A stretch of 64,000 nt of DNA, taken from the NCBI GenBank assembly GCA_022793995.1, contig JAAWDY010000011.1, positions 113,596 to 177,595 on the forward strand. Direction: 5' to 3'. The translations under genes were made by a program, and so were the position numbers. Each line of letters starts with the position of its first letter. Positions within the stretch are counted from its first letter, which is position 1. Shown in pieces: positions 1 to 8,451 of the stretch. Under the pieces are notes generated by a model. The model did no database searches, was not told the origin of the DNA, and saw only the letters and a list, made by a program, of their open reading frames with translations. The DNA is from Coprococcus sp. GTDB taxonomy: Bacteria > Bacillota > Clostridia > Lachnospirales > Lachnospiraceae.

Positions 1-1
1 G

Positions 2-361
2 AATAACTGGAATCAGAATCAAAACAATTGGAATCAAAACCAAAATAGTTGGAACCAGAATCCGGACCAGCTTCAATATCCTGCTACTGTGCGGATTTTC
101 GAGGAACAGGGAGGATATGAGGGCGCTCAGGACGCGTTCTTTCTGAACGGGCATCCCATCTGCTCCTTAAGGCCGGGAACGGAATTTACATTTACGACTT
201 CGGTCATACACAATACAATTACCATCGGGCGTCCCATACAGCAGGAGGATGACCGGGAGCATACCGTGCGTTTTATTGCCGCGGAAAATGGTTTTGTTGA
301 GATCCATGCAAGGGCAGGGAAGCTTCTTCCAGAGCGGTTTGCAAACTATGTATCCAGATAA
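2..361 (+). CDS. Hypothetical protein with Asn/Gln/Trp repeats, C-terminal part only
   Basis: The gene enters from the left edge with no start in the window; 119 residues are visible. The first ~25 residues are a low-complexity run built from repeats of the type W-N-Q-N, looking like a flexible linker. From about residue 27 a compact domain of ~90 residues follows (starting TVRIFEEQGG and ending YVSR). I do not recognise the domain. In other Lachnospiraceae, N/Q/W-rich linkers often join an N-terminal zinc ribbon or membrane anchor to a C-terminal globular domain, but nothing here shows which. A GTG at 89 could be an internal start, but the open frame and repeat continue upstream, so I read it as partial. 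Confidence 0.6.
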   Translation, partial: NNWNQNQNNWNQNQNSWNQNPDQLQYPATVRIFEEQGGYEGAQDAFFLNGHPICSLRPGTEFTFTTSVIHNTITIGRPIQQEDDREHTVRFIAAENGFVEIHARAGKLLPERFANYVSR

Positions 362-456
362 AAGCCTTCTGAAGCTTTCTTCTGATTTTTGATCGGCTGT
401 GAATAGTCGAGGGACGCCCTGCATATAGTTAGATAAAAACGATATGTGGCGAAAGT

Positions 457-744
457 ATGAGACAGGAATCCAGTAAGGAAAGCGGAACGTTCCGGCACCG
501 CATGGTGGAGGCGGTCAGTATGCCAAAGGATGTGGTGCTCGGCGTTCCGATCGTTACTTTGACAGGACAGATCGAGGTGGATGTTGAGAACTACCGGGGG
601 ATCATTGAATATACAGATGTACTAATACGCATCAAAAGTAAGAACGGACAGATTAAGATTATAGGGAAGAATCTTGAGATCGCCTATTATACGAATGACG
701 AGATGAAGATTACTGGACGGGTAGAAAAGGTAGAATATCAATAA
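457..744 (+). CDS. yqfC: Sporulation protein YqfC
   Basis: A 95-residue protein of the YqfC family, made in the mother cell during sporulation in Bacilli and Clostridia; its biochemical role is not known. The family pattern is visible as a basic N-terminus, the segment MPKDVVLGVPIVTLTGQ near residues 22-38, then a beta-rich C-terminal half ending in VEKVEYQ. It is followed after 18 bases by yqfD, the conserved pair. The ribosome-binding site upstream is weak. The 95-base gap from the previous gene may hold a sporulation promoter, but I could not assign one convincingly. Confidence 0.88.
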   Translation: MRQESSKESGTFRHRMVEAVSMPKDVVLGVPIVTLTGQIEVDVENYRGIIEYTDVLIRIKSKNGQIKIIGKNLEIAYYTNDEMKITGRVEKVEYQ

Positions 745-762
745 AGGAAAGGATAAGAGACC

Positions 763-2016
763 ATGCTGACCGCAATCATACGATATCTGTCCGGCTATCT
801 GCTGATCCGGATCGAAGGCTACTCCCCGGAACGTTTTCTGAATCTGTGCCGCCATCATAGGATCTATCTATGGAACCTACGCCCCTGCGGGCACGCTTAT
901 GAAATGAATATCAGTGTCCGTGGATTTCGGAGGCTGAAACCAATCCTAAGAAAGACCAGAACCAGAATTTATATTAAGGAACGCAGAGGCTTTCCTTTTT
1001 TTTTACACAAATACCGAAAGCGAAAAATATTCTTTGCCGGTATCTTGTTTTGTATGGTAAGTATCTACATACTGTCTTTGTTTGTGTGGAATATCCATAT
1101 TGAAGGCAACAGGGCGAGGACGGATGAAGTCCTGCTAGAATTCCTTGAAAAAAAGGGGATCGTACATGGAATGCCAAAGTCGAAAGTGGACTGTGAAAAG
1201 ATCGTTAGGGATATCCGTAAAGAATACGACGACATCATCTGGGTTTCAGCTTATGTAAAAGGAACCCGTCTTATGGTGAAGGTGAAGGAGAACACGGACC
1301 GGAGTGTGGCAGGGGGAAAAGAAGAAGATGCAAAGGAACCGCCTGTGGATATTGCCGCGGATAAAGACGGCATAGTCCTGAGCATGATTACCCGGAAAGG
1401 CGTGCCCGCCGTCCATGAAGGGGATGAAATTAAAAAGGGGGATATATTAGTTTCCGGTACGGTGGAAGTGAAAAATGACGCTGGAGAGACGGTCGGGTAT
1501 CAATATCAAGAGGCGGACGCGGAAATCATCGTCCGTACAGAATACCATTATGAAGACATCATGCAGGTTTCGTATCAGGAGAAGGAATGGACCGGAAAAA
1601 AGAAGTATCGCTTTTGGCTGGAGACAGAAGACAGCATTTATACAATAGGGAGCAGTAAAAATTCATTTCAAAATTTCAGCAAGGAAACGAGCCAGAAACG
1701 TTTCTGTCTTGGCGAGCATTTCTGGCTTCCGTTTTCGTTCGGCATGGAAACGGTGCGGGAATATAAACCGAAAGCCAAAAAATACACGCAAAAGGAATGC
1801 CAGGAGCTTTTGACAGTAAAATTTCGGAAATTTTGCGAGGATTTAGAGAAAAAAGGGGTTCAAATTTTAGAGAATAATGTTAAAATATACTCTGAGGGTA
1901 CGCACACGGCTGCGCGGGGGACGCTGATATTGGCAGAACCTATCGGTGAAAAGCAGGCGGCTGCAAAACAGAAAATACCGGAGACGGCTCCGGATAAAGA
2001 ACAGGAAGGAAACTGA
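763..2016 (+). CDS. yqfD: Sporulation protein YqfD
   Basis: A 417-residue membrane protein of the YqfD family (stage IV sporulation protein in some annotations), required for efficient sporulation. A soluble N-terminal region of ~85 residues is followed by a hydrophobic segment near residues 88-110 (IFFAGILFCMVSIYILSLFV), then a large extracytoplasmic region with the family's alternating charged and beta segments. The C-terminal ~40 residues are Ala/Lys/Glu-rich and probably disordered. A GGAAAGG ribosome-binding site precedes the ATG. The stop is followed four bases later by phoH, so yqfC-yqfD-phoH-ybeY are likely co-transcribed. Confidence 0.9.
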   Translation: MLTAIIRYLSGYLLIRIEGYSPERFLNLCRHHRIYLWNLRPCGHAYEMNISVRGFRRLKPILRKTRTRIYIKERRGFPFFLHKYRKRKIFFAGILFCMVSIYILSLFVWNIHIEGNRARTDEVLLEFLEKKGIVHGMPKSKVDCEKIVRDIRKEYDDIIWVSAYVKGTRLMVKVKENTDRSVAGGKEEDAKEPPVDIAADKDGIVLSMITRKGVPAVHEGDEIKKGDILVSGTVEVKNDAGETVGYQYQEADAEIIVRTEYHYEDIMQVSYQEKEWTGKKKYRFWLETEDSIYTIGSSKNSFQNFSKETSQKRFCLGEHFWLPFSFGMETVREYKPKAKKYTQKECQELLTVKFRKFCEDLEKKGVQILENNVKIYSEGTHTAARGTLILAEPIGEKQAAAKQKIPETAPDKEQEGN

Positions 2017-2019
2017 TAT

Positions 2020-3027
2020 ATGGGGATTCTGGAGACGGTGATCGAGATACCTGCGGAACATGAGAGAAATGTATTCGGGCAGTTCGACATGTACGCCAAG
2101 AAGATTGAGCGCGCGCTCCATGTGACTTTGATCGCCCGGGATGGTAATGTGAAGATCCTGGGAGATGAACGGAATGTGGAGAGGGCGAGGCATGTGCTTG
2201 AGCAGCTTACAGCACTTTCCAGGCGTGGCGATGAGATACAGGAACAGAATGTGGATTATGCAGTATCGCTTACAATGGAGGACAGTACGGAAGATATCAC
2301 GGAGATCGACAGAGAGCTGATCTGCCATACTCTGCAGGGCAAGCCAATCCGTCCAAAGACTCTGGGACAGAAAAAATACGTGGAGGCGATCCGCGGGGGA
2401 ATGGTTACGTTCGGCCTTGGACCTGCCGGGACCGGAAAGACATATCTGGCGATGGCGATGGCGATCACTGCTTTCAAGAAGAATGAAGTAGGGCGTATCA
2501 TATTGACAAGGCCTGCGATCGAGGCAGGAGAAAAGCTTGGGTTTCTACCAGGGGACCTGCAGAGTAAGATTGATCCTTACCTGCGTCCGCTTTACGACGC
2601 TCTGTACCAGATTATGGGGGCAGACAGTTTTTTGCGAAATTCAGAAAAAGGTCTGATTGAGGTGGCCCCTCTCGCCTATATGCGCGGCAGGACGCTGGAT
2701 AATGCGTTCATCATTCTGGATGAAGCGCAGAATACGACTCCGGCGCAGATGAAGATGTTCCTGACCCGAATTGGATTTGGCTCTAAGGTGGTAATCACAG
2801 GGGATTCGACCCAGAAAGATCTTCCCGCAGGGCAGGTCTCCGGGCTGGACGTGGCAGTGAACGTAGTAAAAGGAATCGAGGACATAGCAGTCTGCACACT
2901 GACAAGCCGGGATGTCGTACGTCATCCGTTGGTACAGAAGATTGTAAAAGCATACGAAGAATATGAAAGTAAGCAGGAACGGAAAAAATCTCCGATCGGG
3001 GATAGAAAGAAACGGAATAGAAGATGA
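2020..3027 (+). CDS. phoH: PhoH family P-loop ATPase
   Basis: A 335-residue PhoH/YbeZ-type protein. An N-terminal KH-like RNA-binding part (residues ~20-65) precedes a P-loop ATPase/helicase core with Walker A GPAGTGKT near 134-141 and Walker B ILDEAQN near 232-238. PhoH-like proteins work with YbeY in 16S rRNA maturation and ribosome quality control; here ybeY follows with a 4-base ATGA overlap, the conserved arrangement. The AAGGAA ribosome-binding site lies in the end of yqfD. Length and motifs are normal. Confidence 0.95.
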   Translation: MGILETVIEIPAEHERNVFGQFDMYAKKIERALHVTLIARDGNVKILGDERNVERARHVLEQLTALSRRGDEIQEQNVDYAVSLTMEDSTEDITEIDRELICHTLQGKPIRPKTLGQKKYVEAIRGGMVTFGLGPAGTGKTYLAMAMAITAFKKNEVGRIILTRPAIEAGEKLGFLPGDLQSKIDPYLRPLYDALYQIMGADSFLRNSEKGLIEVAPLAYMRGRTLDNAFIILDEAQNTTPAQMKMFLTRIGFGSKVVITGDSTQKDLPAGQVSGLDVAVNVVKGIEDIAVCTLTSRDVVRHPLVQKIVKAYEEYESKQERKKSPIGDRKKRNRR

Positions 3028-3518
3028 GAATTTATTTGGAAGAAGAAGGGGAGCGCGGGATCCCTTTGGATTGTCGTGCGCTTGCCGAAGCTGTCGCCGA
3101 GGCGGTTTTGGATGCTGAGAATTGTCCGTATGAGGCGCAGGCTGAGCTTCTGCTTACCACGGATGAGGATATCCGCGTGCTGAACAAGCAGTTCCGCCAG
3201 ATCGACCGCGCAACGGATGTGCTGTCCTTTCCTATGACAGAATATCATGTTCCGGGAGAGTTCGGTTTTTTGGAAGAGCGTCCGGACTGTTTTGACCCGG
3301 AGAGCGGGGAACTGATGTTGGGGAATATCGTGATATCGAAGGAACGCGCTATCCGGCAGGCTGAAGAATACGGACATTCCATCAAAAGAGAATTTGCCTT
3401 TCTGATCGCGCACAGCATGCTGCATTTGCTGGGGTATGACCATATGGAAGAGGAAGACAGACGGATCATGGAAGAAAAGCAGAGGACCATTCTCGATAAT
3501 ATGGGCATTACCCGATGA
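3024..3518 (+). CDS. ybeY: Endoribonuclease YbeY (rRNA maturation)
   Basis: A 164-residue UPF0054 metalloprotein. It is a single-strand-specific endoribonuclease needed for 3' processing of 16S rRNA and 70S quality control. The zinc-binding motif HSMLHLLGYDH at residues 130-140 gives H130, H134 and H140, the family's HxxxHxxxxxH signature. The start codon overlaps the phoH stop (ATGA), indicating translational coupling. The protein is slightly longer than typical because of an acidic insertion around residues 72-97. Confidence 0.95.
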   Translation: MRIYLEEEGERGIPLDCRALAEAVAEAVLDAENCPYEAQAELLLTTDEDIRVLNKQFRQIDRATDVLSFPMTEYHVPGEFGFLEERPDCFDPESGELMLGNIVISKERAIRQAEEYGHSIKREFAFLIAHSMLHLLGYDHMEEEDRRIMEEKQRTILDNMGITR

Positions 3519-3543
3519 CAAATGGAAACAGATGAGGTGCTTT

Positions 3544-5208
3544 ATGGCTAAGAAAAAGAAATCGAAAAGCGGAGGCTTCCTGATGCAGGGCACGATTCTT
3601 GCGGCGGCAGGGATCATTACGAAGATCATCGGCGCTGTGTACCGGATCCCGATGCTGAATATCATGGGGCTTAAGGGACAGGGGTATTATGATATCGCTT
3701 TTCAGGTTTATTCGATCGCGCTTTTGATTTCCTCCTACAGCCTTCCGCTTGCAGTATCAAAGCTTGTTTCAGCACGGATCGCCAAGGGGCAGAGAAAGAA
3801 CGCATATCGTGTATTAAAAGCCGCTCTGTTTTTTGCAGTCGTGGTTGGGAGCGTCATCACGCTCGCTGTCTATTTCGGCGCGGATGTGATTGCGGAATAT
3901 ATCATGGGGGCAAGCCTCAGCGCATATGCCTTAAAGGTGCTGGCCCCAGGACTTCTCATCGTTGCGGTGATGGGGGTTTTAAGGGGATACTTCCAGGGAG
4001 TCGGAAGTATGATCCCTACGGCGATTTCCCAAGTGCTGGAACAAATCGTGAACGCGGTCGTCAGCATTGTGGGCGCGCAGGTACTTCTGGGATATGGGGA
4101 GACTGCGGCAAAAGAACAGGGAGATGAACTGATTGGGGCGGCGTACTCTGCCGCCGGCGGTACGCTCGGTACTGTGGCGGGGGCGCTGATCGGCTTTCTA
4201 TTCCTGGTAATCAGTTATTTTGCATACAGGAGAGTTTTGAGGCGCCAGATGCGGGCCGACAGAACGAGAAGACGCGACGGTTACCAAAAACTGTTTATCT
4301 TGCTTCTTCTGACGATCGCCCCGGTTATCTTAAGTACTGCCGTATACAATGCCAGCAACGTCATTGACAGTGCTATGTTTAACAAGATCATGGGGGCGCA
4401 GGGATTTACGGAAAATGAATGCGTCACCCTTCTGGGAAGGTTGGGGCAGTATTACACACTGTTCAATGTTCCCTTAGCCGTTGCGAACGCATTGGGAGCG
4501 TCCATGATACCCGGACTGGTGCGAGCCGTCGCGGGAAAAGAGCGCAGGCTGGTGCACAACCGCATCTATATGGCGGTCCGCTATACGATGCTGATCGCAG
4601 TGCCAAGCGCTGTCGGGTTTTTTGCGCTCGGCCAGCCGCTCATGGAGTTCATATGGCCGAATGTGGATAATTCGATGCAAGGCGTTATGTTGCGGGTAGG
4701 AGCCATTTCCTTAATATTCTATTCCCTCTCCACGATCACGAACGCAGTGCTGCAGGGAATTAACCAGATGATGAAGCCGGTGAAAAATGCGACCGTTTCT
4801 TTGGTTCTGCATATTGTCTCCCTTTTCATTATGTTGGTGATGTTCAAGTGGGGGATTTACGCCATTATTGTAAGCAAGATCGTGTTCTCCCTGTGCATGT
4901 GTATCATGAACGCGCATGACATCCGGGAAGCGGTGGGATATGTCCAGGAACAGCAGAAGACATTTGTCATTCCTTGTATTGCATCGGCATTTATGGGAGT
5001 CGCTTCGTTCCTGGTACAGTTTGCGCTCGACATTTTTATTGGTGGGAGGATCGCGACACTCGCAGCTCTGATTGTTGCCCTTATTGTCTATGGGGTAAGT
5101 ATTCTTAAGATGGGAGGGCTTTCGGAGGATGAACTCCTCTCCATGCCAAAAGGCGCGACCCTTGTAGGCGTATGCAGGAAATTTAATTTATTGAGCGACA
5201 ATTATTAA
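3544..5208 (+). CDS. SpoVB/MurJ-like polysaccharide or lipid II flippase
   Basis: A 554-residue multi-pass membrane protein of the MOP flippase superfamily (polysaccharide biosynthesis/SpoVB-like). The N-terminal KKKKSKSGGFLMQGTILAA is a basic tail entering the first helix, and about 14 hydrophobic segments follow. The family includes SpoVB, needed for spore cortex formation, and relatives that can flip lipid II. The neighbouring sporulation genes favour a SpoVB-type role, but a vegetative cell-wall role cannot be excluded. I chose the ATG at 3544, preceded by AGGTG. The reading frame stays open upstream into ybeY, but that extension is basic, non-conserved and has no ribosome-binding site. 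Confidence 0.85.
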   Translation: MAKKKKSKSGGFLMQGTILAAAGIITKIIGAVYRIPMLNIMGLKGQGYYDIAFQVYSIALLISSYSLPLAVSKLVSARIAKGQRKNAYRVLKAALFFAVVVGSVITLAVYFGADVIAEYIMGASLSAYALKVLAPGLLIVAVMGVLRGYFQGVGSMIPTAISQVLEQIVNAVVSIVGAQVLLGYGETAAKEQGDELIGAAYSAAGGTLGTVAGALIGFLFLVISYFAYRRVLRRQMRADRTRRRDGYQKLFILLLLTIAPVILSTAVYNASNVIDSAMFNKIMGAQGFTENECVTLLGRLGQYYTLFNVPLAVANALGASMIPGLVRAVAGKERRLVHNRIYMAVRYTMLIAVPSAVGFFALGQPLMEFIWPNVDNSMQGVMLRVGAISLIFYSLSTITNAVLQGINQMMKPVKNATVSLVLHIVSLFIMLVMFKWGIYAIIVSKIVFSLCMCIMNAHDIREAVGYVQEQQKTFVIPCIASAFMGVASFLVQFALDIFIGGRIATLAALIVALIVYGVSILKMGGLSEDELLSMPKGATLVGVCRKFNLLSDNY

Positions 5209-5265
5209 AGTTTGTATAAACAGGCTTTGAACGGTCGATACTGTATAGAAAAAGGAGTTGTCCTT

Positions 5266-5658
5266 ATGGAAAAGAAATATGGTATCGGCATAGCAGTCGT
5301 TGTGCTGCTTATTATCGCGGCGTTGTCTTTTGCGTACAGCGTGGAATACAAGTATGAAGAGCGGCTTTCGGCCGCCAAGGCGGAGAAGATCAAAAAAGAA
5401 GCTCCGGAAAAGATCAAAGTAGAACAAAAAGAGGATACGGTGAGTACCCAGGGCGACGCAAAGAAGGAGGATACCTACTATCTTGCGGAACTCAACGGTT
5501 ATGTGGTGGTTTACAAATATGACAAAAAGACGGTATTTGAATATACCAATATTTTGTTGGAAGACCTGCCGGAAGAGTTAAAAGAGGAGATTCGGTCGGG
5601 GAAAATAGTCGAAGGAACGCAGAAACTATACGGATTCCTTGAAAATTATTCCAGCTGA
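5266..5658 (+). CDS. Membrane-anchored BofC C-terminal domain-like protein
   Basis: A 130-residue protein with one N-terminal transmembrane helix (residues ~6-24), a Lys/Glu-rich stretch likely to form a coiled or extended linker (~28-60), and a ~60-residue C-terminal domain starting YYLAELNGYVVVY and ending LENYSS. This last part resembles the C-terminal domain of BofC, which in Bacillus inhibits SpoIVB protease during sigma-K checkpoint signalling. The protein would face outward or into the intermembrane space of the forespore. AAAGGAG lies seven bases before the ATG. It fits the sporulation neighbourhood; the BofC link rests on domain resemblance only. Confidence 0.65.
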   Translation: MEKKYGIGIAVVVLLIIAALSFAYSVEYKYEERLSAAKAEKIKKEAPEKIKVEQKEDTVSTQGDAKKEDTYYLAELNGYVVVYKYDKKTVFEYTNILLEDLPEELKEEIRSGKIVEGTQKLYGFLENYSS

Positions 5659-5695
5659 CGCTCCTGTCAAAGGAAAAGCCGAGAAGGAGAAACTT

Positions 5696-5917
5696 ATGGA
5701 TGAAAAATCGATCGCGAGGATCAATGAACTCTACCGTAAATCCAAGGCGGAAGGGCTGACGGAAGCTGAAAAAAAGGAACAGCAGATCCTGCGCCGCGAA
5801 TATGTGGAGGCATTTAAACGGAATCTGCGGGGACAATTAGATCAGATCTCGATCCAGGAGAAGGATGGGAGTATCACCAATCTGGGCGAAAAGTATGGAC
5901 AGAAAAAAGGAAATTAG
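5696..5917 (+). CDS. DUF896 (YnzC family) small protein
   Basis: A 73-residue protein of the DUF896/YnzC family. The signature is an N-terminal helical hairpin, IARINELYRKSKAEGLTEAE followed by KKEQQILRREYVEAF. Members are cytosolic and small; some are linked to the SOS response, and no molecular activity is established. AAGGAG lies six bases before the ATG. Its end overlaps the next gene by 23 bases in another frame, so the two are probably translated from one mRNA. Confidence 0.85.
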   Translation: MDEKSIARINELYRKSKAEGLTEAEKKEQQILRREYVEAFKRNLRGQLDQISIQEKDGSITNLGEKYGQKKGN

Positions 5918-6455
5918 AAACCAGGTCCTTGCAGTCAGAGAGACGCTATCGGAAGAGGAGCGCAGCCAGAAAAGCCGGATGATCATAGAAAAGGCCCTTC
6001 GGCATCCAATTTACCAAAAGGCCGATATTCTCCTTGCCTATATGGATTTCAGGGGGGAGGTCATGACAAAGGCCCTTCTGGAGGATGCATGGCGTCTGGG
6101 AAAGGAAGTCTATGCTCCCAGAGTTAAAAAAAGGCAGATGGAGTTTTATCGAATCGATTCCATGGCGGATCTTGCGGAAGGAAGATGGGGGATCAAAGAA
6201 CCCTGCGAAAGATGTGCGCCTCTCAAAGAATCACGAAAGGAGAATTCCCATATCCTGGCAGTGGTGCCGGGGGTCGCTTTTGACAAGAGGGGAAACCGGA
6301 TCGGATATGGAGGAGGATACTATGATCGATATTTTACCGGACGGCCGGATATCTACCTTCTCGCGTTTTCCTACGCATTACAGATCGTGCCGGAAATCCC
6401 GGCAGAAGAAACAGATGTGACAATAGATCTTGTGATAACGGAGTCAGAGGGATAG
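5895..6455 (+). CDS. 5-formyltetrahydrofolate cyclo-ligase
   Basis: A 186-residue protein of the 5-FTHF cyclo-ligase (MTHFS) family, converting 5-formyl-THF to 5,10-methenyl-THF with ATP in the cytosolic one-carbon pool. The basic N-terminus MDRKKEIRNQ, the segment DILLAYMDFRGEV, and the nucleotide-binding C-terminal motif GNRIGYGGGYYDRYF (residues ~138-152) are diagnostic. I chose the ATG at 5895 because the conserved start region begins there; it lies inside the previous gene. A terminator hairpin overlaps the stop codon. Confidence 0.93.
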   Translation: MDRKKEIRNQVLAVRETLSEEERSQKSRMIIEKALRHPIYQKADILLAYMDFRGEVMTKALLEDAWRLGKEVYAPRVKKRQMEFYRIDSMADLAEGRWGIKEPCERCAPLKESRKENSHILAVVPGVAFDKRGNRIGYGGGYYDRYFTGRPDIYLLAFSYALQIVPEIPAEETDVTIDLVITESEG

Positions 6456-6482
6456 ACCGATTTTGCGGTATCCCTCTTTTTT
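6446..6482 (+). terminator. Rho-independent terminator after the folate gene
   Basis: A 9-bp stem AGAGGGATA/TATCCCTCT with a 14-base loop is followed by a run of T. The left arm includes the end and stop codon of the preceding gene. luxS converges from the other side. Confidence 0.85.
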
Positions 6483-6519
6483 GTACAGGAAACTTCTTTA
6501 TTCTATTGCAAAACTGACG

Positions 6520-6999
6520 TTACTCCGGATAGATCAGCCGCTTGTCGCTTATATTTTCCAAAACCTCGCAAAGATACTTTCTGGCATGATAATTTGCCAT
6601 CGGAAGATTCATATCCAGGTAATTTCCACAGTCTTTGGCGCGCGCGCCGGGAACCTCATCCTTATATTCTGCGATAAAAGTGAACATTTCTTTCATGAGA
6701 GGCACGATATCCCGTGACTCGTAATCTCCGGCGAGAAGGAGATAGAAACCGGTACGACAGCCCATAGGGCCGAAATACAGGGTCTTACCGTCGTATTCCG
6801 TATGGTTTCTCAGGAAAGTCGCGCCTAGGTGCTCGATTGTATGTACCTCCGCGGTATTCATGACAGGCTCTTCATTCGGTCTTGTCATGCGGATATCAAA
6901 GGTTGTGACCGGATTTCCTCCGACCTCATCCTTACGTGAAACATAAAGCCCTGGCAGAAGATCAAGGTGGTTTACAGTAAAACTTGTTATCTTTTTCAT
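6520..6999 (-). CDS. luxS: S-ribosylhomocysteine lyase LuxS
   Basis: A 159-residue LuxS. It cleaves S-ribosylhomocysteine to homocysteine and the AI-2 precursor DPD in the activated methyl cycle. The metal-binding HTIEH motif at residues 53-57 (H53, H57) and C124 in AKDCGNY are present, as are the GPMGCRTGFY segment and the conserved N-terminal MKKITSFTVNHLDLLPGLYVS (split by one base of spacing from AAAGGAG). The gene diverges from metY, so two homocysteine-related enzymes share one intergenic region. Confidence 0.97.
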   Translation of the reverse strand: MKKITSFTVNHLDLLPGLYVSRKDEVGGNPVTTFDIRMTRPNEEPVMNTAEVHTIEHLGATFLRNHTEYDGKTLYFGPMGCRTGFYLLLAGDYESRDIVPLMKEMFTFIAEYKDEVPGARAKDCGNYLDMNLPMANYHARKYLCEVLENISDKRLIYPE

Positions 7000-7029
7000 G
7001 GATGCTCTCCTTTCATTTTTGTCGTACTC

Positions 7030-7058
7030 ATTATGCCACAAAGCTATGATAAAAGCAA
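7030..7058 (-). promoter_or_regulatory. Probable sigma-A promoter of luxS
   Basis: On the minus strand TTGCTT (-35, at 7053-7058) and CATAAT (-10, at 7030-7035) are separated by 17 bases, 31 bases upstream of the luxS start codon. Confidence 0.65.
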
Positions 7059-7075
7059 TATTTTCCAATTACCGA

Positions 7076-7104
7076 TTGACATGATAGGTAAATGGTGCTA
7101 CAAT
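7076..7104 (+). promoter_or_regulatory. Sigma-A promoter of metY-rrf2
   Basis: TTGACA (7076-7081), 17 bases, then TACAAT (7099-7104). This is a near-consensus promoter placed 46 bases before the metY start. The last base of the -10 box is the first base of the inverted repeat at 7104-7136. Confidence 0.85.
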
Positions 7105-7136
7105 TCATATACCTACTAAATGAGTAGGTATATGAA
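7104..7136 (+). promoter_or_regulatory. Perfect 14-bp inverted repeat, probable Rrf2-family operator
   Basis: TTCATATACCTACT (7104-7117), spacer AAATG, then its exact reverse complement (7123-7136). The core ATACCTACT-N5-AGTAGGTAT resembles the layout of the Escherichia coli IscR type 1 site. It starts on the -10 box and covers the transcription start, so a bound protein would block metY transcription. The downstream rrf2 gene is the obvious candidate; the repressor assignment is inference. Confidence 0.75.
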
Positions 7137-7149
7137 CGGAGGGATAATT

Positions 7150-8451
7150 ATGATGTCTACTTTAAAATTTGAAACACTTCAGCTTCATGTCGGCCAGGAA
7201 ACTCCGGATCCAGCCACGGATTCCCGCGCGGTGCCGATCTATGCAACAACATCCTATGTATTTCACGACTGTGCGCACGCAGCGGCCCGCTTTGGCCTTG
7301 CAGATGCCGGGAATATTTACGGCAGGCTCACCAATTCCACGCAGGATGTTTTCGAGAAACGAATCGCAGCCCTGGAAGGAGGGGTGGCGGCGCTTGCCCT
7401 TGCGTCCGGCGCAGCGGCGATCGCGTACACCATCGAGGCGCTGGCACAGAACGGAGGGCACATTGCCGCACAGAAGACTATTTACGGGGGCAGCTATAAC
7501 CTGCTCGCCCATACGCTTCCGAACTTCGGTATAACGGCGTCTTTCGTGAATATCCATGACCTTGCCGAGGTCGAGGGCGCCATCCAGGACAATACCAGGG
7601 CTATTTACATAGAAACCCTCGGCAATCCGAACAGTGACATCCCGGATATCGACGCACTGGCAGAACTGGCCCATAGGCATGGACTGCCGTTGGTGGTGGA
7701 CAACACCTTCGGGACGCCGTATCTTATCCGCCCGATCGAACATGGCGCGGACATTGTCGTACATTCTGCAACCAAGTTCATCGGAGGACACGGAACGACA
7801 TTAGGCGGCGTCATCGTGGAATCTGGGAAATTCGACTGGACGGCAAGCGGGAAGTATCCCGCAATCGCTGAACCGAATCCAAGCTACCACGGCGTGTCCT
7901 TCGCAAAAGCGGCAGGTCCCGCAGCCTTTGTGACCTATATCCGTGCGGTCCTCCTGCGCGATACCGGGGCTACCATTTCCCCCTTTGCGGCCTTCCTTCT
8001 CCTGCAGGGAGTGGAGACTTTGTCGCTTCGTCTGGAACGCCATGCAGAAAACACAAAAAAGGTGGTGGAGTTTCTGGCGTCCCACCCACAGGTCGAGAAA
8101 GTCAACCATCCGTCGCTTCCGGATCACCCGGATCATGCTCTTTACGAGAAATATTTCCCAGGCGGAGGCGCGTCGATCTTTACCTTTGAGATCAAAGGCG
8201 GTGTAGAAGAAGCGCACAGGTTCATCGATCATCTTCAGATATTCTCTCTCCTTGCCAATGTGGCGGATGTGAAAAGTCTTGTCATTCACCCGGCCACCAC
8301 GACGCACAGCCAGCTTAATCAGGAGGAGCTTAAGGAACAGGATATAAAGCCCAATACCATCCGGCTTTCCATCGGCACAGAGCATATCGACGATATTCTG
8401 GATGACCTTAAGAGAGGATTTGACGCGTTAAAAATAAGGAGTATAATATGA
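7150..8451 (+). CDS. metY: O-acetylhomoserine sulfhydrylase/aminocarboxypropyltransferase
   Basis: A 433-residue PLP enzyme of the Cys/Met metabolism family (MetY type). It makes homocysteine from O-acetylhomoserine and sulfide in the cytosol. The N-terminus FETLQLHVGQ, the insertion-containing length (longer than the ~380 residues of MetB/MetC), and the PLP lysine in VVHSATKFIGG (K209) are typical; DNTFGTPYL carries the PLP-contacting Asp. I chose the ATG at 7150, seven bases after GGAGG; an upstream in-frame ATG lies inside the operator. The stop overlaps the rrf2 start (ATGA). Confidence 0.94.
   Translation: MMSTLKFETLQLHVGQETPDPATDSRAVPIYATTSYVFHDCAHAAARFGLADAGNIYGRLTNSTQDVFEKRIAALEGGVAALALASGAAAIAYTIEALAQNGGHIAAQKTIYGGSYNLLAHTLPNFGITASFVNIHDLAEVEGAIQDNTRAIYIETLGNPNSDIPDIDALAELAHRHGLPLVVDNTFGTPYLIRPIEHGADIVVHSATKFIGGHGTTLGGVIVESGKFDWTASGKYPAIAEPNPSYHGVSFAKAAGPAAFVTYIRAVLLRDTGATISPFAAFLLLQGVETLSLRLERHAENTKKVVEFLASHPQVEKVNHPSLPDHPDHALYEKYFPGGGASIFTFEIKGGVEEAHRFIDHLQIFSLLANVADVKSLVIHPATTTHSQLNQEELKEQDIKPNTIRLSIGTEHIDDILDDLKRGFDALKIRSII

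Noticed and set aside
3436-3543. N-terminal extension of the SpoVB-like protein
   Set aside because: The extra 36 codons lie within ybeY in another frame and lack a ribosome-binding site; the conserved protein starts at 3544.
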